A stretch of 19,328 bases of DNA from JBICHM01 sp043101835. GTDB lineage: Bacteria; Planctomycetota; Phycisphaerae; Phycisphaerales; UBA1924. The stretch spans positions 1 through 19,328 of the forward strand of contig JBICHM010000051.1 in assembly GCA_043101835.1 (NCBI GenBank), given 5' to 3'. The notes under the pieces are model-generated. The model saw nothing but the letters and a program-made list of their open reading frames with translations, was not told the DNA's origin and made no database searches. A program made the translations under genes and the position numbers. Positions 7,702 through 14,118 of this stretch are shown here, in pieces. Each line of letters opens with the position of its first letter. Position 1 is the stretch's first letter.

Positions 7702-7827
7702 GCCAGAGACGAAGAGATCAAGAGACGAAGAGACGAAGTGGCGGACTGCCCTTCGGGCACGGCGTCGTCGGCGACGCCCGGCCACAATCACTCCGTCTCT
7801 TCGTCTCTCCGTCTCTCCTTCTCTTCC
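7702..7827. repeat. Period-8 long inverted repeat, copy 4 (between convergent genes)
   Basis: Left arm about 7705-7740 and right arm 7789-7824, extending weakly to 7702 and 7827. 30 of 36 positions match between one arm and the reverse complement of the other. The units are GAGACGAA with one GAGATCAA in the left arm. The 48-base loop (7741-7788) holds two nested palindromes, GCCC-TTC-GGGC and GGCGTCG-TCGG-CGACGCC. The element begins about 4 bases after the M16 peptidase stop, and the opposite-strand two-TM gene ends inside the right arm with a TGA that straddles the arm/loop border, as ada does at copy 1. The left arm 7705-7740 is identical over 36 bases to the reverse complement of 9016-9051 in the next copy. 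Confidence 0.9.
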
Positions 7828-8333
7828 GCGCCAACCACCTCCGCCCCCAGCGCCGCCGCGATCTTCGCGATCTGCTCATCGGCGTGCCCGCGTGCGGCGC
7901 GGCCGCTCTTCTTCCACATGCGCGGCAACACCAGCGGCAGGGGCAGGATCGTCAAGGGCAGGTACCAGGTCCATGTTGGCCACCAGCCCCACGCCGCCGG
8001 GATGAGCGCATCGGTCAGCAGCACGCCCGGCCAGATGGTGAAGGCGAGCACGACCGCGAAGATCGCCGGCAGCCGGCGCTTCGTGCGCGCCGTGAAGATG
8101 ACCTGGTGCGCCCCCGCGCCGTGCGCCGGGCCGATGCGCCCGAGAATCTCCTGGTCGAAGGGCTCGCCGAAGGCCAGCACGCGGAACTCGTGCGCCCCCG
8201 GGCCCTGCTCGTAGCCGGGGAGTTTGCCCTTCCGCGCGAGGCGGTCGAGGCGCTCCAGGACCTCCTCGGGGGCGAGGCCCGTTTCGAGCGTGGGCAGGGG
8301 CCCGGATTGCGTTGGCGTGGTGTCGTCGCTGAT
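7788..8333 (-). CDS. Conserved-looking two-TM protein with apparent AUC start
   Basis: The reading frame is open from 8384 down to TGA 7788, but the only ATG/GTG/TTG is GTG 8180, which would give 130 residues with no ribosome site and would discard good coding sequence. Upstream of it the frame reads SDDTTPTQSGPLPTLETGLAPEEVLERLDRLARKGKL with typical GC-rich third positions. GGGAGG sits 7 bases before ATC 8333. I therefore place the start there (181 residues), either as a rare AUC start or an ATG altered by one base. Two hydrophobic segments lie at about 89-111 (LPAIFAVVLAFTIWPGVLL) and 123-139. The C-terminal EEKERRRDEETE is encoded by the repeat arm. It is divergent from the tail-anchored gene at 8452. 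No named family recognised; a short-form start at 8180 remains possible. Confidence 0.6.
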   Translation of the reverse strand: MSDDTTPTQSGPLPTLETGLAPEEVLERLDRLARKGKLPGYEQGPGAHEFRVLAFGEPFDQEILGRIGPAHGAGAHQVIFTARTKRRLPAIFAVVLAFTIWPGVLLTDALIPAAWGWWPTWTWYLPLTILPLPLVLPRMWKKSGRAARGHADEQIAKIAAALGAEVVGAEEKERRRDEETE

Positions 8334-8340
8334 GACCAGC

Positions 8341-8346
8341 CCTCCC
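8341..8346 (-). promoter_or_regulatory. Shine-Dalgarno site pointing to a non-AUG start
   Basis: The minus strand reads GGGAGG, 7 bases before ATC 8333-8331, which is ideal spacing for a start codon at ATC. No ATG, GTG or TTG in the frame has such a site. Confidence 0.5.
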
Positions 8347-8451
8347 TGTGCGCGCCGACGCCCGAACAGACGCCGCCGGTCCGATCATACGACATCGGCG
8401 CATCGGCCCCCCGGGATCAGGCGCCCCGCTTGCTCAGCCGATGAAACGACA

Positions 8452-8928
8452 ATGGACGCCCGCCCCCATGCGCACGCGCTGCGCCTTGTCGGCGCAGACG
8501 ATCCCGTGGCCGCGCAGTCGTTGCGCGAATCTCGCGCCCGGCGCGAAGCCGCGCGCGAGATCGAGCGCGCCAACCGGGAATCGGCGGAATTGACCGCCGA
8601 CGATGCGCGCATCATCTTCGCCATGCGCGTCTTCGAGAGCCTCGAGGGCGGACGGGCCGCGATCCTTCGTCCCGAGCGCCGCGCCCGCCTCCGCCATCTT
8701 GCCGCGAGCCTCGGCCTCGGCGAGTTCGACACGGCGCTCGTGATGGCCATCGCCCAGGACGCCGCCCGGCGCGGCGAGTCCCTCGAGAGCGACCGCGCCA
8801 AGGGCGCCCTCCGCCTCGTCCGCCCCGCCAAGCCTCGCCCCGACACCGACATCCTGCTCCGCATCACCGGCGCACTCCTGCTGGGCGCGGTGCTGCTGAT
8901 CGTGCTGGTGCGGTGGGTGTTGAAGTAG
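8452..8928 (+). CDS. Tail-anchored membrane protein of unknown function
   Basis: 158 residues from ATG 8452 (MDARPHAHALRLVGADDP). The frame is open further upstream, but that part overlaps the start of the divergent gene and reads as non-coding Arg/Ser-rich sequence. The N-terminal about 130 residues are charged and helical (RESRARREAAREIERANRES; LTADDARIIFAMRVFESLEGG). A single hydrophobic segment at about 133-157 (ILLRITGALLLGAVLLIVLVRWVL) ends the protein, so it should be anchored by its C-terminus with the bulk in the cytoplasm. The ribosome site is weak. The stop TAG is immediately followed by the left arm of an octamer inverted repeat. I do not recognise a family. Confidence 0.75.
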   Translation: MDARPHAHALRLVGADDPVAAQSLRESRARREAAREIERANRESAELTADDARIIFAMRVFESLEGGRAAILRPERRARLRHLAASLGLGEFDTALVMAIAQDAARRGESLESDRAKGALRLVRPAKPRPDTDILLRITGALLLGAVLLIVLVRWVLK

Positions 8929-9055
8929 GAAGAGACGGAGAGACAGAGAGACGGAGAGACGAAGTGGGGATCGCGCGAGGCGCGATCGCTGTACTGCCGG
9001 CGACCATCGCGCAAGCACTTCGTCTCTTCGTCTCTTGATCTCTTCGTCTCTTTCC
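8929..9055. repeat. Period-8 long inverted repeat, copy 5 (between tandem genes)
   Basis: Left arm 8930-8966 and right arm 9016-9052, with 32 of 37 positions matching; two mismatches would be G-U pairs in a + strand transcript. The units are GAGACGGA, GAGACAGA and GAGACGAA in the left arm, and GAGACGAA with one GAGATCAA in the right arm read on the minus strand. The loop 8967-9015 holds the perfect palindrome GATCGCGC-GAG-GCGCGATC. The element starts directly after the stop of the tail-anchored gene and ends about 25 bases before the peroxiredoxin gene, so here it separates two genes on the same strand. Confidence 0.9.
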
Positions 9056-9080
9056 CCCCTCTCCCCTCCTACCCTCCCCC

Positions 9081-9569
9081 ATGCCCCTCATCGACCCCGG
9101 CAAGAAGGCCCGCGCGTTCAGCCTTGCTGACCAGCGCGGCGAGAAGCACGCGCTCAAGGACTACGCAGGGCAGCCCCTCGTCCTCTACTTCTATCCCAAG
9201 GACGACACCTCCGGCTGCACCAAGCAGGCCTGCCAGTTTCGCGATGACCTTCCGGCCTTCGAGAAGCTCAACTGCGCCGTCCTCGGCGTCAGCCCGCAGG
9301 ATGTGAAGAGCAAGCAGAAGTTCGCGGACAAGTTCGACCTGAACTTCCCCATCCTCGCCGACCCCCCGAACGACGACGGCGTGCCGAAGGTGTGCGACGC
9401 CTACGGCGTGTGGCAGGAGAAGTCGATGTATGGGCGCACCTACATGGGCGCCGCGCGCACGACCTACCTGATCGGCCCCGACGGCAAGGTCGTGCGCCGC
9501 TGGGACAAGGTGAAGGTGCCCGGCCACGCCGAGGATGTGCTGGCGGCGGTGCAGGAACTCACGGCATGA
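9081..9569 (+). CDS. bcp: Thioredoxin-dependent thiol peroxidase (Bcp/PrxQ peroxiredoxin)
   Basis: 162 residues, the full length of the PrxQ/Bcp family, from ATG 9081 (MPLIDPGKKARAFSLADQRG). The enzyme reduces hydrogen peroxide and organic hydroperoxides in the cytoplasm using thioredoxin. The active-site block is YFYPKDDTSGCTKQACQFRD, with peroxidatic C46 and resolving C51 five residues apart, the alpha-helical resolving-cysteine form. ARTTYLIGPDGKV is the conserved block carrying the active-site arginine region. An insertion of a few residues around PPNDDGVPKV is within family variation. The stop codon overlaps the start of the DinB-like gene (ATGA), implying translational coupling. No close upstream Shine-Dalgarno site is evident; the leader is pyrimidine-rich and follows the octamer inverted repeat. 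Confidence 0.95.
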   Translation: MPLIDPGKKARAFSLADQRGEKHALKDYAGQPLVLYFYPKDDTSGCTKQACQFRDDLPAFEKLNCAVLGVSPQDVKSKQKFADKFDLNFPILADPPNDDGVPKVCDAYGVWQEKSMYGRTYMGAARTTYLIGPDGKVVRRWDKVKVPGHAEDVLAAVQELTA

Positions 9570-10042
9570 GCACCCACGCGCGCGACCTCGACCGCTACGA
9601 GCAGCAGGCGGACCTGTGCCTGCGCATGATCGATGGGCTCAGCGATGAAGAGCTCGACGCCCGCCCCGGCCCCGGCGCCTGGAGCATGCGTGAGTTGGTC
9701 GTCCACCTGATGGACAGCGACCTGATCGGCGCCGACCGCATGAAGCGCGTCATCGCGACGGAGGGCTCGACCCTCTACGCGTACGAAGAGAACGACTTCG
9801 CGCGCAACCTCGACTACGCGAAGCGTGATGCGAGGCTGGCGGCGGACCTCTTCCATCTGAGCCGGCGCTGGATGACCGCCATCTTTCGCAGCCTTCCCGA
9901 CGCGGCCTTCCTCAAGACCGGCGACCACACCGAGAACGGCCCGATGACGCTGGCCGAGCTGGTGGCCGGCTACGCCGACCACGTGGATCACCACCTGGAG
10001 TTCGCACGTGGAAAGCGCGAGAAGCTCGGCAAGCCGATGTGA
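9566..10042 (+). CDS. DinB-like putative metal-dependent protein
   Basis: 158 residues from ATG 9566, overlapping the peroxiredoxin stop in an ATGA arrangement. It has the DinB/YfiT four-helix-bundle pattern: DRYEQQADLCLRMIDGLSDEELDARPGPGAWSMRELVVHLMDSD near the N-terminus and ELVAGYADHVDHHLEF near the C-terminus. The metal triad of the family is visible as H47, H139 and H143. DinB-fold proteins include thiol transferases (bacillithiol and mycothiol S-transferases) and many members of unknown function, so coupling to a thiol peroxidase fits a role in thiol or detoxification chemistry, but this is inference. No signal peptide or TM segment is seen. Confidence 0.87.
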   Translation: MSTHARDLDRYEQQADLCLRMIDGLSDEELDARPGPGAWSMRELVVHLMDSDLIGADRMKRVIATEGSTLYAYEENDFARNLDYAKRDARLAADLFHLSRRWMTAIFRSLPDAAFLKTGDHTENGPMTLAELVAGYADHVDHHLEFARGKREKLGKPM

Positions 10043-10072
10043 CGCGGCGTCTGCGCGCCCGCACCGCGGGGG

Positions 10073-11530
10073 CTACTCCCCCTCCGCCTCCTCCGGCGCC
10101 AGCCACGAGTAGTACGCGAGTTCCTCGTCCGACATCGTCTGCGCGGGGCGCGTGACGAGGCGTTCGTCAGGGAATGCGTCATCCGCGTCAAACGGGCTGT
10201 ACGGCGGCTGCAACCGAGCCATGGCGCCGTCGCCGATCGTAAGCCGAAGTGTGATTGGCCAGCCTTCCGACGGGGCGTTGCTGTAGCCAAGACCGATCCC
10301 TGAATAGTGGTTCGACAAGCCGCCCGTCGCGGTGACTTCGAGGAGGCTCTCCGGCCACGAACCGGTGCGCACGCGATGCCCTTCCACCGCCGCGAGCGCT
10401 GCCACACCGACCGCTCGCATGCGCACCAGATCGAGTCGGCCGCGAAGCATCGCGACAATCTTGGCGCCATCCAACAATCCGACATCTGGAAATCCGAGGT
10501 CGCCCGGTGGCTCAGCCGGCCTGTGCATGAACGACAACGACCACCACTCGCCCATCGTGGCCTCGTACGCGTCGAGGGCTGCTCGAACCTCCTCGGTCGA
10601 TCTTGACGACATCCAGTCAAGCCACGCCGCGTCGTAGTCGTCTAAGTAATCGAGCTCATCCGAATCGCTGGCACGGACTCGGGCGCTCACAAGAAGCCGC
10701 TCGATGACTCCCTGGGACTCTGAGCGCTCGACGATGCGCAGCAGTTCGGCATAGGAAAAAAGCCGCTCGCCCTTGAAGCGGAGCACATCCGGTTCGAGCA
10801 GTCCATCGCGGATCGCAAGCGCGATGCTGAAGAGGGCGTCGCATGTCTCGGAGGAGAGCTCGTAGTCGCGGAATGCGTCAGTTATGGCGTCCAGCGTGAG
10901 CGACCGCATGAGACTGGACGAACTGATGGTCAGGAGCAGCGGGGCCTGGTCGGCCAGATCGGCAAGCCGCGCCGCAGCAGCGATACGCTGCACAAACCCG
11001 ACCGCATCACCCTCGGCGAGCGCACGACGAGCATCGACGAGCAGAATCTCGACACTGGTCCGCATTCGGACTGCAGGCATCCTGAATGGGCCTGTCTCCG
11101 TCTCCATCCAGGCGCCCGCGCGACCCGCGCCGGCGCCGTCTTCAAACAGGCGCGGGCGCTTCGATGCCTCGAGCAGCAATCCCACCACCGGGGCAAGCTC
11201 CACAAACGCTGTCTTCCCCGGCGCCAGGCGCGGATCCTCCCAACCAAGACGGAGCAATGGCTCGCTCACATTCGTGAGACGGCCCATCATTCCTTCGGGC
11301 CACGCGTTGACGATCACATCCGTCTGCGCGAGCGCCTCCTCGATCAGCGGCCACGCCGCCTCCCCCGGCGGCATCGACGCCTCGACAAGCGCCCGCTGCT
11401 CGGCCGCGATCTCCTCGGCCGTCCACCCGAGCGACGGCGGCAGCGACACGCGCCAGAGACCGAAGCCGAGCACGCCGAGGAGGGCGACGATGATCACGAG
11501 CGCGAAGGTGGCGGGGCGGGGGCGTTTCAT
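10073..11530 (-). CDS. Membrane-anchored protein of unknown function (485 residues)
   Basis: Starts at ATG 11530 with GGAG 8 bases upstream. One N-terminal hydrophobic segment (about 8-27, ATFALVIIVALLGVLGFGLW) acts as signal anchor; the rest should lie outside the cytoplasmic membrane. It is mostly helical, with no catalytic motif I recognise. Residues about 369-400 (VRMRAVGVAALAAVEGHRVRTGSWPESLLEV) resemble a pattern I associate with planctomycete hypothetical proteins, in which a helix of type ALAxERYRxxxGxWPxSL precedes a short sheet region. The DNA is visibly less GC-biased at third positions than its neighbours (for example 10600-10900), which may mean weaker selection or later arrival. 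It converges with the DinB gene (30-base gap). No function is assigned. Confidence 0.8.
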   Translation of the reverse strand: MKRPRPATFALVIIVALLGVLGFGLWRVSLPPSLGWTAEEIAAEQRALVEASMPPGEAAWPLIEEALAQTDVIVNAWPEGMMGRLTNVSEPLLRLGWEDPRLAPGKTAFVELAPVVGLLLEASKRPRLFEDGAGAGRAGAWMETETGPFRMPAVRMRTSVEILLVDARRALAEGDAVGFVQRIAAAARLADLADQAPLLLTISSSSLMRSLTLDAITDAFRDYELSSETCDALFSIALAIRDGLLEPDVLRFKGERLFSYAELLRIVERSESQGVIERLLVSARVRASDSDELDYLDDYDAAWLDWMSSRSTEEVRAALDAYEATMGEWWSLSFMHRPAEPPGDLGFPDVGLLDGAKIVAMLRGRLDLVRMRAVGVAALAAVEGHRVRTGSWPESLLEVTATGGLSNHYSGIGLGYSNAPSEGWPITLRLTIGDGAMARLQPPYSPFDADDAFPDERLVTRPAQTMSDEELAYYSWLAPEEAEGE

Positions 11531-11764
11531 TCAGCGAACTCCGCCAGCGGCGATGCACCGGTGCGAGTGAGCACACATCCCGCCACCCATTTCCTCCACC
11601 GTGCCTTCATCCCACAAGACTACCCCACCGGATGAAACCACCCAACCATCAACTCGGCGCCCTGCGCTGAAACCGCCCATACTGGTTCGGGTACACCATC
11701 CCCGTGCGCTGCGCCCGTGGGGGGCTCGCGCCCGACGCCGACGACATCCTCCGGGAGATCAACC

Positions 11765-12925
11765 ATGGCCGCTTCTCGTCGCGAGTTCCTGCAGTTCTCC
11801 GCCGCCGCCGGCGGCGCCTTCGCCCTCGCGACCGGCGCGCTTGCCCACGCCGGCGGCGACCCGATGCTCGACTGGCTCGACGGCGTCGAACCCGCCGACG
11901 AGAAGCTCGACATCCTCATCCTCGGCGGCACCGGCTTCATCGGGCCCCATCAGGTGCGCTACGCCCAGGCGCGCGGCCACAAAGTCACCATCTTCAATCG
12001 CGGGCAGACGCGCCCCGACCTGTTCCCCAATGTCGAGGCGCTCGTCGGCGATCGCGATCCTGAGGTGAACGAGGGCCTCAGCGCGCTCGAGGGCCGCAGA
12101 TTCGATGTGGTGATCGACAACTCCGGCTACATCCCGCGCCTCGTGCGCGCGAGCGCCGACCTGCTGAAGAACAACGCCAGCCGGTACCTGTTCATCTCGA
12201 CGATCAGCGTCTACGCCGCGAACGACACGCCGAACGCTGATGAATCCGCCCCCGTCGGCACGCTCGACGACCCGACGGTCGAGCAGGTCAACGGCCTGAC
12301 CTACGGACCGCTGAAGGCGCTGTGCGAGCAGGCGGCGCAGGAGGCCTTTGGTGACCGCGCGACGATCGTGCGTCCCGGCCTCATCGTCGGCCCCGGCGAC
12401 CCCACGGACCGCTTCACCTACTGGCCCATCCGCGTGAACCGCGGCGGCGAGGTGCTCGCGCCCGGCGATGGGAACACGCTCACGCAGTTCATCGATGCGC
12501 GCGACCTGGCCGCATTCTGCATGGGGCTGCTCGAGCACGACACCGGCGGCGTCTACAACGCCACCGGCCCCGAGAGCCACCTGTCGATGGCCGAGTTCCT
12601 CTACGGCCTGCGCGCCGCGTGCAGCGGGCCGATCGACTTCACCTGGGTCTCCGCCGAGTTCCTCGGCGAGCAGCAGGTGGCGCCGTGGCAGCAGATGCCC
12701 TGCTGGATTCCCGATGACGGCGAGTACGCCGGCTTCGGCTCGCGCGATGTCTCCGCCGCGGTGAAGAACGGCCTGACCTTCCGCCCGCTGGCCGAGACGG
12801 CCGCGGACACGATCGCGTGGTGGAAGACGCTGCCCGAGGAGCGCACCAGCCAGATGCGCGCGGGCATCACCGCCGAGCGCGAGGCCGAGGTGCTGACGGC
12901 CTGGCACGAATCGCAGAACGGCTGA
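11765..12925 (+). CDS. Tat-exported NAD-dependent epimerase/dehydratase-like protein (SDR), first of two paralogues
   Basis: 386 residues from ATG 11765 with GGGAG upstream. The N-terminus carries a twin-arginine signal (SRREFLQ, residues 4-10, then an Ala/Gly-rich hydrophobic stretch to about AHA), so export in folded form is expected. A Rossmann fold follows: LILGGTGFIG (52-60 region) for the dinucleotide, NRG at the end of the second strand, ISTISVYA for the catalytic Ser and TYGPLKALCEQ with Y180 and K184 as the YxxxK pair. VRPGLIVGPGD and FIDARDLAAFC are typical of atypical/extended SDRs. The substrate is unknown. It is followed after 35 bases by a close paralogue with the same layout; the two share a stretch of near-identical DNA over the glycine-rich loop. 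The upstream 234 bases (11531-11764) hold nothing I recognise. Confidence 0.87.
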   Translation: MAASRREFLQFSAAAGGAFALATGALAHAGGDPMLDWLDGVEPADEKLDILILGGTGFIGPHQVRYAQARGHKVTIFNRGQTRPDLFPNVEALVGDRDPEVNEGLSALEGRRFDVVIDNSGYIPRLVRASADLLKNNASRYLFISTISVYAANDTPNADESAPVGTLDDPTVEQVNGLTYGPLKALCEQAAQEAFGDRATIVRPGLIVGPGDPTDRFTYWPIRVNRGGEVLAPGDGNTLTQFIDARDLAAFCMGLLEHDTGGVYNATGPESHLSMAEFLYGLRAACSGPIDFTWVSAEFLGEQQVAPWQQMPCWIPDDGEYAGFGSRDVSAAVKNGLTFRPLAETAADTIAWWKTLPEERTSQMRAGITAEREAEVLTAWHESQNG

Positions 12926-12960
12926 TCGACGCCGCATCGGCGCCACAAAGGATCGACCCC

Positions 12961-14118
12961 ATGTCCACGACGCGTCGTGACTTCCTCGGTCTCGCCGCCG
13001 GCGGCGCCGGCGTTGCGCTGGCCACCGGCCTCGCCACAACCGCCCACGCCCAGCCCGAGCAGGAGTTCGACCCCGGCGAACTGCCCGGCGTCGAGAAGGC
13101 GGCAAAGCCCCTGCGCATCCTCATCCTCGGCGGCACCGGCTTCATCGGGCCGCACCAGGTGCGCTACGCGCTCGCTCGCGGGCACCAGGTCACGATCTTC
13201 AATCGCGGGCGCACGCGCCCGGACCTCTTCGGCGCCGACGTTGAGCAGCGCATCGGCAACCGCGACCCCGAGATCGACGACGGTCTCGCCTCGCTCGAAA
13301 CGGGCGAGTGGGACGCGATCATCGACAACTCGGCGTATGTGCCGCGGATCGCGGAGGCCAGCGCGCAACTGCTCAAGGGTCGCGCCAAGCGGTACGTGTT
13401 CGTCAGCAGCATCAGCGCCTACGCCGATGAAGGCACGCCCGGCATCGATGAGTCTTCTCCCGTCGCCACGCTGGAAGACACGACCGTCGAGACGGTCACC
13501 GGCGAGACCTACGGCGCCCTCAAGGCCTACTGCGAGCAGGCCGTGCAGGACGCCTTCGGCGCCGGCGCGACCATCGTCCGCCCCGGCTACATCGTCGGCC
13601 CCGGCGATCGCAGCGACCGCTTCACGACCTGGCCCGTGCGCATCCGCATGGGCGGCGAGGTGCTCGCGCCCGGAACGCCCGACGACCCGATCCAGTGGGT
13701 CGATGCGCGCGACCTGTCGGCCTTCTGCGTCCGCCTGTGCGAAGAGGACACCGCCGGCGTCTTCAACGTCGCCGGCCCCGAGGCCGACTGCTCCACCGCC
13801 ATGATGCTCTACGGCATCTGGGGCGCGACCAGCGCCGATGTGCGTTTCACCTGGGTCCCCGCGGCGTTCCTCGCGGCCCAGCAGTTCGGCGCGCCGATCT
13901 GGGTGGACCCGGCCGGCCCCTACGCCGGCTTCGGGCGCGTCAGCATCAAGGCGGCCATCGACGCGGGCCTCACCTTCCGGCCGCTCGCCGAGACGACGCG
14001 CGATCTGCTCGCCTGGTGGGATACCCTTCCCGAACAGGCCACGCAGCGCCTGCGCGATCGGCTGGCGAGCGGACGCGAGCAGGAAGTGCTCGCGGCGTGG
14101 AAGGCGGAGCAGGGCTGA
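12961..14118 (+). CDS. Tat-exported NAD-dependent epimerase/dehydratase-like protein (SDR), second paralogue
   Basis: 385 residues from ATG 12961, with AAGGA about 8 bases upstream. Tat signal TRRDFLG (4-10) and a hydrophobic stretch ending at about TAHA precede the Rossmann loop ILGGTGFIG (55-63), NRGRTRPDLF, VSSISAYA (catalytic Ser) and TYGALKAYCEQ with Y184 and K188. The alignment with the preceding gene is clear along the whole length (GFIGPHQVRYA, EVLAPG, DARDL, GPYAGFG versus GEYAGFG, GLTFRPLAET), so this is a tandem duplication that has diverged, not a recent copy. The active-site residues survive in both, so both may be active. The transporter gene begins on the very next base after its stop, so the three genes are probably one operon. 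Confidence 0.87.
   Translation: MSTTRRDFLGLAAGGAGVALATGLATTAHAQPEQEFDPGELPGVEKAAKPLRILILGGTGFIGPHQVRYALARGHQVTIFNRGRTRPDLFGADVEQRIGNRDPEIDDGLASLETGEWDAIIDNSAYVPRIAEASAQLLKGRAKRYVFVSSISAYADEGTPGIDESSPVATLEDTTVETVTGETYGALKAYCEQAVQDAFGAGATIVRPGYIVGPGDRSDRFTTWPVRIRMGGEVLAPGTPDDPIQWVDARDLSAFCVRLCEEDTAGVFNVAGPEADCSTAMMLYGIWGATSADVRFTWVPAAFLAAQQFGAPIWVDPAGPYAGFGRVSIKAAIDAGLTFRPLAETTRDLLAWWDTLPEQATQRLRDRLASGREQEVLAAWKAEQG

Noticed and set aside
2511..9055. Octamer arrays as CRISPR
   Set aside because: Units are 8 bases and contiguous with no spacers; there are no cas genes in the window.
11590..11610. Possible degenerate octamer unit (ACCGTGCCTTC) upstream of the first SDR
   Set aside because: Only about one and a half units, no cap and no array; not distinguishable from chance.
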